Origin: Quercus robur
Taxonomy: Eukaryota > Streptophyta > Magnoliopsida > Fagales > Fagaceae
DNA length: 64,000 bases
NCBI RefSeq assembly: GCF_932294415.1
Contig: NC_065541.1
Location: forward strand, 31,108,790-31,172,789
Reading direction: 5' to 3'
Shown here: one piece after another, positions 12,200 to 24,079 of the stretch
Numbering within the stretch: the stretch's first letter is position 1
Layout: the number at the start of each line of letters is the position of its first letter
Made by a program: the position numbers and the translations under genes
Notes under the pieces: generated by a model
The model's database searches: none
What the model was told of the DNA's origin: nothing
The model's input: the letters and a program-made list of their open reading frames with translations, nothing else

Positions 12200-14284
12200 G
12201 CCTATCTCAATTGCTTGTCTCTTGTGATGAGAGTTTCCAACAAGTGAAGAAATAGTTTCAGAAGCTCTAGTGGCTGCTTGTTTAATAAATGGGTGATGTT
12301 ATGAGAACTATTTGTATTTGGAGAGGGGTTTGTAGATTTACATAACATACGTTTCCAAGTCCTAAAAGATGGTTTGGTGGGGCTCGAAACCTCAACCAGA
12401 TCGCCCGAAATTACCTCCATATATACATCCACCACTGTTTCAAAAAAACAGATTTCCATTATTTCAAAATTGTTTAACTTTATCATTTATCTCAATAGGG
12501 GCACGTCTATCTTGGGGAGAATTCAAACTCAAGTTATCATAATTTAGACAAACGTCTATTGAGGATAGATGTTGGATTGAATCAAAATTCCCAACATTGT
12601 AGTAGTGAGATTAGAATTTGAGATTACTTTATCAGGAGGAGAGGGTGGCTTATCCGAAAGAATTATTGGAAGAGGATCAGGTTGAATAGGTACTTCATGG
12701 TTGCTATCTTGGAAAATACCGTTAGAATTTGAAAAAGGGGTAAAGCTCAAGGGAATCAATCTTGTATTGGAGATTTTACTAGTTTGACTAGTGGAACGAT
12801 ATATTTTGGTACCAGTCAATACCGGTGTCTCATTTTGGATTTACCGCTATTTTTTTATATTTATAAATATATATATATAATAAAAATAAAAATTTACCAT
12901 AAAACATTACCTTAATTCAGAACAAACTATTCATGATTTTAGAATTTAGCATCAACTAAAAAAAAAAAAAAAAAACAGAAAGCTTAATTGTTCATTGCAT
13001 ACTAAGAAAATAAATAATACAAATAAGTTACCAATTACAAAACTAAAAAAAAAAAAGGCTTTTTTTTTAACAGGCTGGTACACTTGGTACTGGTCGAAAC
13101 ACCCGAAATCGGCTGGTACGCTTGGTACACGGCCGGTATTTAAACCAATACAAAAAATTAGAGTTTTGGTACCGTGCACGTACTGGTACGGTACAGTATC
13201 CTCTTCCTTAGGAAGAGAAGGTATCTTGTGAGACAAGTGCATGCGCCTGTCTCACCCAAGATTTTTTCCCTTGGTAAAGCTACCGGTTTTTTTCCCAGAT
13301 TGGGTGAAATATCATCCCTCTTAGAAATTGAATTCAATTTGGAATTAGAGAGATTGATTCCTTTTCCCGCCCAGAATTTACACTAGTTTCTTCCATCGTG
13401 TGAAACACCACTTGAGAGTGTCGATGTTGAGTTGATTCTTCTTCTTCCTCTTTTGACAATTGTACTTCATCTTCTTCATGTTGTGGATCGGAAGGAAAAT
13501 AGTTTGAATCTTTCCTCTGTACATCTTTTGGAGCTATGGATCAAATCATCATTATCTGTCAAAAAACAGCTTAACTTAAGTTGGGGGCATTCACAATCAT
13601 ATTGACCGAACGCCCCACATCGATAACAAAATAAGCAATCTCTCATGTTTGAAAAATACCCAACCTTCATCTAATTCATCAATATGAACCATTTTACATC
13701 TCATGAGAGGCTTTGTGATGTCAATATTCACCTTGATGCAAAGAAAAGGACCCCAAGTGAGACCACTTTTGGAAGCATCAATTGTGATAAGTTTGACCAA
13801 TCTCATTGGCTATGTGAGTTCCCACGTCCTTGTTCATGCTTTTAATGGGAATATTGAAAACCCAAATCCAAAATGGAGAATATTAGAATTTGACATTACT
13901 AAGGCTGAGATCTCCACTAAAACGTTTCATCAGAATAAGTCTTTTGTTAAAAGTCTAGGGACTTTTATCCAGATTTCCCTCAAGTTCTCCTCTTTATTAT
14001 AGATAGCCAAAAATAAATTAATATCAACGGCTTTGATGACTACTCCATGAGAACAATACCAAAGTTGGTGAATGGCGGATTTGAAGGCTTCTTTGTTAAA
14101 ATCCTTGTTGGTCTGCAATTTGAACAAAATACTGAATTGTGCGTGCTATTTAGAGGGAGTCACTTCGTGTGATTTGACTGCCATCACGCCCTTTTTTCTT
14201 TTTTTTTTGGTCAAAAATGCAAAAGCGTTTCCAAAGTTCATCCATAGATGCATCCATCTTGAGGGGTATAAAGTGTCGTTATAA
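12200..14284 (-). pseudogene. Relic of a plant LINE ORF1-like gag gene
   Basis: Minus-strand pieces run in the family order. First comes a DUF4283-like domain (about 14127-13930: NKEAFKSAIHQLW, then NLFLAIYNKEENLREIW). Next is the segment GPFLCIKVNIDITKPLMR with DEGWVFFKHERL (about 13800-13650), leading into a CCHC-type knuckle (CYRCGAFGQYDCEC, near 13610). A Ser/Pro-rich tail follows (PSFRTWKRML, near 12370). This is the ORF1/gag arrangement of plant L1-type LINEs. The frame is broken by several shifts and by the element at about 12795-13215. No endonuclease or reverse transcriptase lies next to it, so this is a decayed fragment. Confidence 0.7.
12795..13215. mobile_element. Motif-ended non-autonomous element (GGTACC family)
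   Basis: Both ends are crowded with short self-similar GGTAC(C/G) and GGCTGGTAC motifs in opposite orientation, and the middle is AT-rich. It interrupts the LINE relic. I could not fix a target duplication, so the ends are approximate. The layout resembles the hAT-like elements at 32969 and 46105. Confidence 0.5.
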
Positions 14285-15011
14285 AAAAATAAAAAAATAA
14301 AAAAATAAAAAAAAAGGAGCAAAATCTCTTATGATGATCTTAATAATTCAGATGAGAGAGGTTAGAATCTTACGAATGAACACGAGTTGATAGCTTTTAC
14401 TTTCCAAGACCTCTTGGAGCTAGGGAGAGAGAAATTTGTTTTTATACCTTAATAAAACGGGTCCACTCTATGTTAATTGTTTTTTTTTTTAATTTTTTTT
14501 ATCATCGAACTAAGATATTTATTGATTTTTTCATTAAAAAGAAGAAAATATGTACTTAGTGACTTTTAGTATAGATAAAATTTAAATCGAGGTACCTTAT
14601 TCGATATCAGTAGATTTTATCAATTTAGTGGACTGATCATCCAAACCATTAAATGCAATTTTAATTATTAAAATAGTTACTCATAAAAACCATCATTAAA
14701 ATAATAACAATAACAATAATAATAAAAAATAAAAAAATAAAAAAAAAAAGAAAGAAAGAAAGAGGAAACCTGTATTTAAAATATGTAAATCAAACGATGT
14801 GAGCCATGCACAAGTTAGTTGATAATGCCAATTAAGCCTATAGATTGTTTGGCACATACTAAAACAGTAAGACCTGAACCTAAGGAAAATCTCGTTTGGC
14901 ACATCGCTTGTTTGGCGTATAACAAAACAGCAAGACTCAAAATCCAAGAAAATCATGCAATAATCTGGTATCTTTAGTCACTTCATTACAAGTTTCTTTT
15001 GTTTAATATGG
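14285..15011. other. AT-rich stretch, no gene
   Basis: A-rich low-complexity runs lie at 14285-14318 and 14698-14762. Nothing else is supported. Confidence 0.45.
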
Positions 15012-15014
15012 TTA

Positions 15015-15891
15015 GAGCATTCTCATCAAAGGTATTAAAAATAATAAATATTATCTTTTTTTGTATTTTTAACACTTCAAATCATAAAAACATACATACA
15101 TCAAAGATGCTAAATGCTAAGGATTTTAACATTCAACTACAGTGAGCTGTTATTAATAACAGCTCACTGTAGCTAGATTTAAATAAAAAAATAAAAACAT
15201 TTTTATTCTCACTTCTCTCTTCTCTTTCCTCTCTCACTTCTCTCTCTCGATGGTTGTGGTCCGGCAATGGTTTTGGTCCAACGATGGTGGTCTGATGGTC
15301 ACGATGCTGTTCTTGGGTCACAGTGTGGTGTTACTAGGTCATGGTTTTGATTTTGGGTCACCAACGGCCGTGGGTTGTGGGTCGTGTTCCTGGGTCTCCA
15401 ACAATCCGATTGCTGGTGGGTCTAGCTGGTGGCGATGGATTGTGTTCCTAGGTCACCGGCGGTCTGAGTGATTTTGATTTTGATTGTTTTTTCTACTATT
15501 GATTGTGGTTGCGGTGGATCTACCTAGAGGTTGTTGGCTGGTGGCGGTGATGATGGGTGGATATGGATATGGTGGGTGTGGTGGGTGGATGTGGTGGTTT
15601 TTTTTTTTTTTTTTTTTTGTGGTTGCGGTGGATCTGGTTGGTGGTGGCGATGGTGGGTGGATGTGGTGGCCCTCGGTGTTGAGAATAGTTGGGTTGAGAA
15701 AGAGAGAGACAAATGAGAGAGAGAGAATAAAAAATGAATAAAGAATAATAAAGAAAGAATATTTAAATGAAGTGTTAAAAAAATAAAAGTTTTAATGTAA
15801 GGGATATTGTAAAGTGATGTGTTATATGTTATAAAGTTGGTTTTTGAGATAGTAAATGCTAAATTGTTTAGAAGCTTTGATGAGAATGTTC
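15015..15891. mobile_element. TTA-flanked element E1 with perfect internal palindrome
   Basis: The TIRs are GAGCATTCTCATCAAAG and its inverted copy ending ATGAGAATGTTC, flanked by TTA (15012-15014 and 15892-15894), which suggests PIF/Harbinger. Inside the left end is a perfect 36-bp palindrome (15137-15172, arms beginning CTACAGTGAGCTGTTATT). A CT tract (15210-15248), a GT/GGT-rich core (15249-15680) and a GA tract (15700-15726) follow. The open frames in the core are low-complexity artefacts. There is no transposase. Confidence 0.75.
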
Positions 15892-15894
15892 TTA

Positions 15895-16305
15895 GAGCAT
15901 TCTCATTAAGAATTGTAAATGTTATAAATGCTAAATTTTAACATCAAGTTTGTAAAAAACATACTCCATCAAGAATTGTAAATCCTATTAATTTTGCAAT
16001 CTAGTTACAGTGGGCTACTATCTCTAGCAGCCCACTGTAGCAAGATTATAAAAACAAAAAATAAAAGAAGATTTGTTTAATGATAGTTGTTGGGTACTGA
16101 AACAGGTCTGAATGGTAGTTATTTAAAAACATAAAGAAATAATAAAGAAAATATAAAGAAAGAATAAAAAAAATATTTAAATGAAGTGGTAAAATAATAG
16201 AACTTTTGATATTAAGTATATTGTAAAGTGAGATATTAAAATGAATAAAGTAACTTTTTGAGATGCGAAATGTTAAAGTTTTTATAATTCTTAATGAGAA
16301 CGCTC
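15895..16305. mobile_element. Element E2, abutting E1 and sharing one TTA
   Basis: The TIRs are GAGCATTCTCATTAAGAATT and its inverted partner, closely related to E1. The left TTA is E1's right TTA (15892-15894); the right TTA is 16306-16308. An internal inverted repeat (AGTGGGCT...AGCCCACT, about 16009-16037) matches the position of E1's palindrome. E2 lacks E1's GT-rich core, so it looks like a deletion derivative. Confidence 0.75.
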
Positions 16306-16424
16306 TTAGGATTTCTTTTGTTTATTTATTTTATAATTAAGTGTTAAAGTAGGCATTTGAACGTGAATGCCTTTCATTAGAAACATTAATAGATGCTGTT
16401 TGATTTACAAAACAGTGGGCAGTC

Positions 16425-16530
16425 TGAGATAGGCCTGGGCGGCTGGGCCAGACCTAAACCGATGTGCAATGCCAGGCCCGAAGATCAGGTCAGGCTTGAC
16501 CAGTTAGAAAGGTTCATGAACCACTTCCTC
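16425..16530. mobile_element. Fragment of a motif-ended element (AGGCCTGGGC type)
   Basis: A short GC-rich island in AT-rich DNA has repeated GGCC/GGGC motifs (AGGCCTGGGCGGCTGGGCC and later CCAGGCCC). It resembles one end of a hAT-like element. The other end is not evident. Confidence 0.35.
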
Positions 16531-16709
16531 CCATCAAAGTTATTGTTAACCCAATAAATATCCCTTTGCTCCCATAATTATTACATTATTATTGTTATTT
16601 TTTGATGAACTACATCATTATTGTTATTGTTATTGGAGAATAATTCTTTTTTGCAAAATAATGAATTTATTGTTTCTCCCTTAATAAAATGCACATAACG
16701 AGACTATTA

Positions 16710-17526
16710 GAGTATCTACATTGATGGAGCTATTTTTTTTTAGCTATTAAGTACCACAAAATGTTATTTTATCTATTTTACTCTCTCACTTTACAAAACA
16801 TTCAACATCAATGGTTTTATTTTAGCTTTCAATACAATAAAATAATATATCTATTACATTAAACAATATATTTATTTATTATTTTTTCCCTATTCTTCAC
16901 TGTCTTCATCACTATCTTCAGGCACCACCTCGGCACACAAACCTAGCACAAACTTGGCGGAAACCCAGCACAAACACAAACACAAACACAAACACAAACT
17001 CAGCACACAAACACAAATCCAACACAAACTTGGTGGCGATGGGGTTTTGGTAACAGATTGGCAATGGGGCTGGGGGAGATGGGGTCTCGGCAAGATGGGT
17101 TTGGGGAGATGGGGTCTCAGCGGAATGGGTCTGTGGGTTGGCGAGATGAGTTTGGGGAGATGGGTTTGTGGGTCAGCAAGATGTGGGTTAGCGAGATGGG
17201 TCGGCGAAGCAGAGAAGAGATGAGGGAGGCGCTAGAAAGAAAAAAAAAAATGAGAAGGAAAAAAAGAAGAAAGGAGAGAAGCCGGAGAGAGAGGAAGAAA
17301 GAAAAAGAGAAAATATTTTTTTAATGAGAGAAGAGAGAGAAGTTTAATAAAAAAAATTTTTAGCTTCTTGCTACAGTGCATAGCTATGCATAGCTATTTA
17401 TGGTTGTGCATTGTAGCAAGAATCTAAAAATTTTTAGATATAGCACCACCATTGCAGCATGCTTTTTAAGTATTGGTGGTGCTAAAAATAGCAATATAGC
17501 TATTTAGCCCACCAATATGGATGCTC
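16710..17526. mobile_element. Element E3, same family in reverse orientation
   Basis: The TIRs are GAGTATCTACATTGATGGAG on the left and an inverted copy ending CCAATATGGATGCTC on the right, with TTA on both sides (16707-16709 and 17527-17529). The palindrome (CTTGCTACAGTGCA / TGCATTGTAGCAAG, 17367-17420) lies near the right end and the GA tract before it, so the element is reversed relative to E1. The core has a CAAACA tandem repeat (about 16972-17000) and a GGGAGATGGG-rich stretch. The open frames there are artefacts. Confidence 0.72.
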
Positions 17527-17529
17527 TTA

Positions 17530-18252
17530 TAAGTATAAAACTCTGCAAATTTGAATTATTTTCAAAATCTTCACACTTTGCTGCAATCTCAATCAATTAA
17601 GAATTTATCACAGTTATACTTTTATACTAATAGAACGACAAAATTAGGCTTTTCATTTGTTACAGGATTTGTACTGTTTGAGCTTCTATTTTTTTTTATC
17701 TTGTTTTCTCAAAGGGTTTGCAACGTTATAATGAATAAGATTTTCCTAATCCTTCTCATGGATCACCGAATTTTTATAATGATTTTAAAATTAATTATAT
17801 TATCGTTAGGTCAATTTCACTTTGGTCCTTTTTAAAATCAATTGTGTCAATTCAATCCTTAATTTTGACTTTGTTTCAATGTTGTCCTATTCATACAAAA
17901 TGCAAAAGTGCTTAAAAATTACTTGTGTCATTCAATCTATCTATCTATAATATATCTATAAAAGTTGGATCCCACAATTGATGGATGCACACAACGATGA
18001 CAAGTGGTGCAATCCTCTATCTATTTAGAATAACATGGACAATGGTGCCACATGGCAAGTAGCAATTTATCCATAACATAACACACATGACATGTGTCAA
18101 TACATTTAATTCAAAATTCTAAATTAATGGTAGTTACAAATATTAATGGTACTATTCTTTTTTAAATTCCTTTTGAAAAAGCTGTCACTTTTATGGAATT
18201 GAACAAGTTAATAATTATGTAGTAATATTTGTGTGACTATTCACATTTAGAA
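17530..18252. other. AT-rich intergenic stretch, no gene
   Basis: A 94-codon hydrophobic open frame (17551-17835) has no recognised domain. A TCTATAATATATCTATAAAAG stretch near 17938 resembles some Helitron starts, but no matching 3' hairpin was found. Confidence 0.4.
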
Positions 18253-18264
18253 CACATAATTTAC

Positions 18265-18441
18265 GGTGGGTTCCAGTTAGTTTAATTAGTAAAATCTCTA
18301 ATGGATGAATAAGAGATTTAGGATTTAATTCTCGCTTACACCAAAAACCTATTGGTGTCTTGATTTGACGATAAAGAGCAAAATCATAGAAGCAAACGTC
18401 ATATATTGAAATTCTATCGAAAAAGAAAAGAAAAAAAGAGC
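18265..18441 (+). repeat. tRNA-derived SINE, full-length copy
   Basis: The copy has an A-box-like TAGTTTAATTAGTAAA, a B-box-like GGATTTAATTC, the family's conserved middle (CACCAAAAACC...TTGGTGTCTTG) and an A-rich tail. It is flanked by a perfect 12-bp duplication CACATAATTTAC (18253-18264 and 18442-18453), which proves retroposition. It is the best-bounded SINE of the window and serves as reference for the copies at 3402, 19280, 21034 and 39965. Confidence 0.85.
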
Positions 18442-18464
18442 ACATAATTTACAATTATTTATGT

Positions 18465-19140
18465 GTGGGCCAAGGTGAGTTAAGGGATATTGGGCCTAGA
18501 TAGAAATCTAGGAAGGCCTAACTAAACGTTCATATGGAGTACCTAGGTTTAAATAGTTCGAGAAAAGAGTTAGTCCGAAGAAGATGTTACTTCAAGGAAA
18601 GAAGTGAACCGAGGGGGATAGAGAAATGATAGGCCATACCAAGGGTATTGGTCGAGGGAAGCAATAGTAGCTCATCTGAACAAAAGTTGGGAGAAGCTTC
18701 CTGACAAAGCCACCACCCCCGCATTAATGATTGAATGACCCTTGAACAGTATCTCAACAGCCTGTTCCCTGCTCAGCACAGCCTCAAAAGGAGGTGAGAA
18801 GAAAGATAGGGCAAATATCTTGTTTGAAAGATCATTCACTCTATAGGTGGACGACAAAGATTGAAGCATTAGAGCTATAAATAGAGAAAAATCCCCCATG
18901 AAAAGGGATTGGATCCAAGAGAGAGAGAGAGACTCTGTAACACTAAATATAGTTGAGTCTTGTATTCCCATCCTAGAACAAACACTCTTCAGATTTTCCG
19001 AGGAAGATAAAACAATCAAGAATTGATCTCATCTTCTATAAGTTGGACTTGTGTCATTGTTTCTTCCTTTGTCATGTTGAATTATTGTTTTAACTCAACT
19101 GTTGGTCCAAACATCCATCTCTTACAAATTAATTACTTTG
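18465..19140 (+). other. Possible LTR-like segment with TATA box
   Basis: This segment is less AT-rich than its surroundings and has TATA-box-like CTATAAATAG (about 18870) and a GA run, as in plant LTR promoters. It could start at TGTGGGCC and end at CTTACA, but the flanking 5-mers do not match. It may be a decayed solo LTR; unproven. Confidence 0.3.
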
Positions 19141-19279
19141 AACAAAAGCCCCACCCATCAATCAGGGTCTTTGGTTTTTGACCCATACAATATATATCAA
19201 ACATATGCAAGGATGAACCTTGAATTTTAAGCTCTCGGGGGGGAGGGGGGGGGGGAGTATAAGCAAAAAGAAAACTCTA

Positions 19280-19430
19280 AATAGGCATCCATATAGTATT
19301 AACAAACTATCAACCATAAGAGATCTGAGGTTTAATTCTCGTCTATACCAAAAATCAAATGGTGTTTTGGTCGATGATAAAGAGCACAATCATTAGAAAC
19401 ATTCACCATATGTTGTGAAACTCTATTAAA
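19280..19430 (+). repeat. tRNA-derived SINE, 5'-truncated copy
   Basis: It matches the 18265 family from the B-box region (GAGATCTGAGGTTTAATTC) through the conserved middle to the A-rich tail (19423-19437). The A-box half is degraded. Confidence 0.65.
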
Positions 19431-19785
19431 AAAAAATAAATAAATAACACTATAAACCAAAACAAATACACAAAATCATTAAGATGCAATCATCTACCAA
19501 CAAAGAAAAAAAAATACAAAATAATATTGTTTCTTAATATTGGGCTGACTAGGATTTATATATATTTTTAAGTTTTCTTTTTGTTAAGTTTTTGAGTTGA
19601 GTAGTTGCTAGTTAGACTAATTGGAGAAGATGGGGGTTTAAGGTTTTGAAATAGGAGGCCAATTGCAAAAATGAAAAGATATAACTAATAAATATTCTGG
19701 CCCCTGGTCCTCTCCCCTTGGGTGGGGTCCATCCCTCAACATAAGTCAAGTTTATAATTTATTACTTAAATATATCTATTTAAAT

Positions 19786-20726
19786 GAGCATCATCATTAA
19801 AGCGACCACATCAGTGGTTGGAAAAATGTGCAAAATACAAAAAGTGCTAAATTTTGCACATTTTAACCCAAAAAACACCCACATCAGTTTTTGTAAAAAT
19901 GTTTAAATATACACAACGGTCTTACAAATGAACAGTAATCGTGCATATATGCACGGTTACTGTAACATGTGCATATAATATCTTAATAAATTTTTCTCTC
20001 TCCTCTTTGTACTTGACTCTCACCTCCCTCTCTTTTTCTCATTTCATCAGAGACTCTCTCAGGCGCATAGCTCTCTCTTTCTCTCATCTCATCAATCTTT
20101 CTTCATCTAGCTTCCGCTGATCACCACTGCCGCCAATGAGAACGAGGCCAAGCAAGCCGAGTCCGTTGTCTACAACACGAATGGAGTTCTCTGACGAAGA
20201 AACCTAAGGCTTTGTTTGAGCACTGAGGAGCATAAATTAGACCACCACGTAGACGAAGACGAAGACTTAGAAGACGAAGAAGACGTCGTATTATAAGGAG
20301 CAATAGTAGTAGAAGATGAAGAAGAAATCCTAGAATCTTGTGGGTTTTGATCCTTTTTTGGTTGAGCTTAAGGCTGCCATGATAGTGATTGTGGGTGTGG
20401 GTCGGTGGTATCGGTGATTGTGGAGCTGGTTTTTTGGTTGTTCTTTGGGGGGGTTTTTTGGTTTTTTTTACTGGTTTTCTTTGGGATTCCAATGTGATCG
20501 GCTTGTGTGGATTTTGGTGTCTGTGAGGGAGATGGTGGCTGTGTGGGTTGAGTTGGGTTTGTGAGGGAGATGACAGTGTTAAAGAAATGAATATTTTATT
20601 TGAATAAATGTGTATAATAGACAAACTGATGTGAATGTTTTGTAAAAATAAGAGTGTAAAATAGAAAAAGTAGGTTTTAGATGTGCAAAATGGAAAAAAA
20701 TTTTGCACATACTGATGGGGATGCTC
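19786..20726. mobile_element. Element E4, largest of the 15-21 kb cluster
   Basis: The right TIR ends GGGGATGCTC followed by TTA (20727-20729). The left end starts GAGCATCATCATTAAAGC with a decayed flank. A palindrome at 19932-19963 (ACAGTAATCGTGCATA and its inverted copy, one mismatch) is followed by a CT tract and a GAAGAC/GTGGGT-rich core, the same architecture as E1. The 195-codon minus frame (20708-20121) inside it is low complexity and is not called a gene. Confidence 0.65.
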
Positions 20727-20808
20727 TTAGAAGACTCAAAACTGTGTAATTTTGCACTTTTGTTTTTCCCTTCTATTACCTTTTCAAATTACCTATGAAA
20801 AGTGAGGT

Positions 20809-20839
<31 letters not shown>

Positions 20840-21033
20840 CTTATCTAATTAGTTGTTGCCTTACCCATTACAACACATTAACTCTAATTAGTTCTCACCC
20901 CTCTTCATTTGTGTGTTTTTTCCCCAATATATGAATCAGTTTGCACAACTCTCTCTATCTCTCCCTCATCAACTTTTAGAGGCTTCTCATAATGTGTGAT
21001 TGGCAAAGTTTTTTTTTTTTTTTTTTTTTTTTT
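20727..21033. other. Low-complexity stretch with long poly-T runs
   Basis: T runs lie at about 20811-20839 and 21009-21033; the second is the reverse-strand tail of the adjacent SINE. There is no gene. Confidence 0.5.
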
Positions 21034-21187
21034 GAGTGAGTTTTAATTTATGACGTTCGCTGCTGATGATAGCTCTTTATTAGCAGACCAAGACACTAAT
21101 TAGTTTTTTGTGCAGACGAGGATTGAATCCTAGATCTCTAATTCAACCATTAGAGAGTTTACCAGTTGAGCTAACTGGAACCTACTA
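21034..21187 (-). repeat. tRNA-derived SINE, minus-strand copy
   Basis: The reverse complement reads GGTTCCAGTTAGCTCAACTG (A box), GGATTCAATCC (B box), then the family's middle and a long A tail (T run at 21009-21033 on the plus strand). It is the same family as 18265. Confidence 0.75.
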
Positions 21188-21799
21188 ACAAAGATTATAT
21201 TGCTACATTATTGCTGTAAAGATGATTTATCCAACAACAACCAAACAGTGTCAAGAATTTCAATCCGAGGCATGTCATTCTAACATAGATCAAATTTTTT
21301 TTAGTTCAATCAAATCCTTTTGTAACTTTGGATCACAAGTTCAATACATCAGCCATGTTTTTTAGTTCACATATATATAAAATTTGTGGCTTTAGATTGC
21401 AGTTTCAATCTGCATAACAAATGCATGCTCTATCAGGTATGGTAAAACCCATAGTTCTCACACAGTCACACTCTCTTTAACCTTCTGTGTACCAAATATT
21501 GGCCGTTGAAGAAGAATGTTCCAATGAATTTTAGTAAACTTTGGCTTATTATGTTTGTAAAAGTCCCAAAGTATTTGGTGTTTTTATTTTTGTGATTGTT
21601 GTCTGGCATGTATTTGGTGAAATTATTTTTACATATGTGGTGTGTAATTGTTTCAATGTGTTAAGCATGTCCTTTGCTTTATTTACTTATTCATTTTTTG
21701 AACTTATTTCTGGTTTCTCAAATCCTGTATTCATTTCCTCAACCCAACCCATTTCATGTTTAGCATTATAATCTGTTATAGTTTTTGCTTTTTTTCACT

Positions 21800-22085
21800 T
21801 TATATTTTTCAATCAAAAATTCAGCACAACCACACCACACACACACCAATGGTAAAACCAAAACCAAATCCTTCTACATCCACCTCTGTCACTAGATTCA
21901 CCACCACAACTGATCCAAACCCACCCCCATCACCACCAGGTCCACCACCATATGTAAACCCACAGCACCACAGCCAAGCCATAACCACACACAAAGGGAT
22001 AGAGAGAAACAGTCACACCCATGGGCAGCCACAACCCCCACCGGACAGCATCACCTCCATATCCCCACCACAACCAAATCCATAG
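21800..22085. repeat. CCA-rich low-complexity tract
   Basis: CCACCA/ACCACA-rich DNA gives a proline-rich open frame (to 22085) with no domain. The composition is the complement of the GGTGGT cores of E1 and of the 39.2-41.8 kb element, so it may be a remnant of that family. Confidence 0.5.
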
Positions 22086-22401
22086 TCACCTGTTAGAATT
22101 ATGTGCCCTCAAAAACAATATTATGCATTTTTATTTGATAATAAAATTTTATTTTCACATACATAATTTTTACAGGTATATTTCATTGTTTAAATGTGGC
22201 ATGTGATGTCGCCTTTGTAGAAAAATCATGTTAATGGTTAAGGAACCAAAGACATGGAGTAATGATTTTTCATAGATTATTAAATTATTCTAGGTTGTGG
22301 ATATTAATTGAATATCACTACTAAAGCCTACACTTGTTGTGCCGCTATATGATAGAATGATTTACTCCATCATTAAGGTAGTGACTTTAAGCAGACAAGG
22401 G

Positions 22402-22759
22402 GGTGTAATGTAACAAGCACATACACAGAATCGGATTTGATCAAGAACACCTTATGGAGTGATAATTGTTAATTAGAAGATTGTTTTATCACAATTTTTA
22501 TATTGTTCTCAAACATGAGAGGTTTGTGTATATTTATTTATTATGCACATAACTTTGACAATGTTAATTGGTGATGCTAATTTTAAAGGCTATATACAAA
22601 CACGTTGGGTTATATGTGTAACGAGTAAAATATGTAAATGCTCAACAATGAATCCATTAGTTCATAAAGAAGATAGTATATTCAGTTGATTTTCATATTG
22701 AAGTCAGACTCAAAACAAAAACGGCCAGTGACATTTTTCAAAAATGTTTTTCATATATA

Positions 22760-22789
<30 letters not shown>
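22402..22789 (+). repeat. Direct duplication, copy 1
   Basis: About 388 bp starting GGTGTAATGTAACAAGCAC is repeated at 23678-24065 with only a handful of substitutions. Both copies end in a TA microsatellite. The left neighbour (from about 22088, TGTTAGAATTATGTGCCCTC) looks like decayed retroelement DNA. Confidence 0.85.
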
Positions 22790-22792
<3 letters not shown>

Positions 22793-23499
22793 TAGTTGTA
22801 TATCCATTAGTAAAGGCCCATATAATTTGTTTATAATATTTAAAATTATCAACTCATATCTTATTTATTAATTTAAGCTCTAGCTAAAATGTTAATTCAT
22901 TATACTAGTAATATATAATATAAAGTATTCTCGGCAAAAATATATATATATATCTATATATATATATAAAATATAATATTTATAATAGAATTGATATTGA
23001 TACTTATAAATAAAATAAAATAAATTGATATTGATGTATTAAAATACTAAAATAAGCCTCTAATGAGTAGTCTTGATCATTGTACTTGTAGTGTTTTGAT
23101 GTGTGGCAGAGCACACATAAATAGTTATAATGTTATATTAAAAAAAAAAAAGGAAGGTAGAGTTTGAATTTTTGACTGATGTTCACGAGAGTTGTAAGTG
23201 ACTTGTCACTTATCAAGCACACAAAACAACAAAAAGTTAAAAGATTAAAATAAAAGGAAACGTAAAAGGTAGAATAAGATGAAGAAACATCTGCATAAGC
23301 CTCTGAGCAGACAAAGAAGAAGAAGCAACAGCAGCAGCAGCAGAAGCTGAAGAGAAGATCGCCAAATGGGTTGCTACAGGCAATGTGGTGGCGACAATGG
23401 CACCGTGTTAATGATGGCAGTGACCCAAGAGTAAGAGCAAGTTAGTAAGTTATTAAGAAAGGAGAGAGATTATTAGATCTAAAATTTTTTTGTTTGTTA

Positions 23500-23670
23500 T
23501 TTCGGTCCGGTATGAAGTTTTCGGCCGAAATCCGGTTTGCTTCCCGGTATGACCGGAACGACCCGGTATAGCTGGTATTTAAACCGGTACGAAACAAACA
23601 AATTTCTGTACCGTTTCAGGCGCCGGTGCGAAATATTCCGGCCATACCGGCCGGTACGGTACGAGATTAA
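23500..23670. mobile_element. Motif-ended element terminus (GGTACGG/CCGGTA family)
   Basis: This GC-rich island holds many near-copies of CCGGTACGG and GGCCGGTA in both orientations, ending ACGGTACGAGATTAACATCC directly before the second copy of the direct duplication. It resembles the element at 12795. The opposite end was not found. Confidence 0.45.
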
Positions 23671-23677
23671 CATCCTT

Positions 23678-24035
23678 GGTGTAATGTAACAAGCACATAC
23701 ACAGAATCGGATTTGATCAAGAACACCTTATGGAGTGATCACTGTTAATTAGAAGATTGTTTTATCACAATTTTTATATTGTTCTCAAACATGAGAGGTT
23801 TGTGTATATTTATTTATTATGCACATAACTCTGACAATGTTAACTGGTGATGCTAATTTTAAAGGCTATATACAAACACGTTGGGTTATATGTGTAACGA
23901 GTAAAATATGTAAATGCTCAACAATGAATCCACTAGTTTATAAAGAAGATAGTATATTTAGTTGATTTTCATATTGAAGTCAGACTCAAAACAAAAACGG
24001 CTAGTGACATTTTTCAAAAATGTTTTTCATATATA

Positions 24036-24065
<30 letters not shown>
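23678..24065 (+). repeat. Direct duplication, copy 2
   Basis: This is the near-identical partner of 22402-22789. A TA microsatellite at its right end is the insertion site of the solo LTR at 24076. Confidence 0.85.

Positions 24066-24075
<10 letters not shown>

Positions 24076-24079
<4 letters not shown>

Noticed and set aside
15250..15741. Open frames in the GT-rich core of E1 on both strands
   Set aside because: Composed of Gly/Trp/Val or Pro/His/Thr runs from GGT/CCA repeats, overlapping on both strands, and inside a transposon.
16890..17324. Overlapping frames around the CAAACA and GGGAGATGGG repeats
   Set aside because: Low-complexity products of element E3 with no domain.
17938..18130. 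Second Helitron starting near 17938
   Set aside because: A TC-start-like stretch exists, but no 3' hairpin plus CTRR terminus was found downstream.
20121..20708. 195-codon minus-strand frame
   Set aside because: Compositionally simple and wholly inside element E4; no known domain.
21756..22085. Proline-rich frame resembling an extensin
   Set aside because: No Ser-Pro4 repeats or splice context; it comes from a CCA-rich tract.
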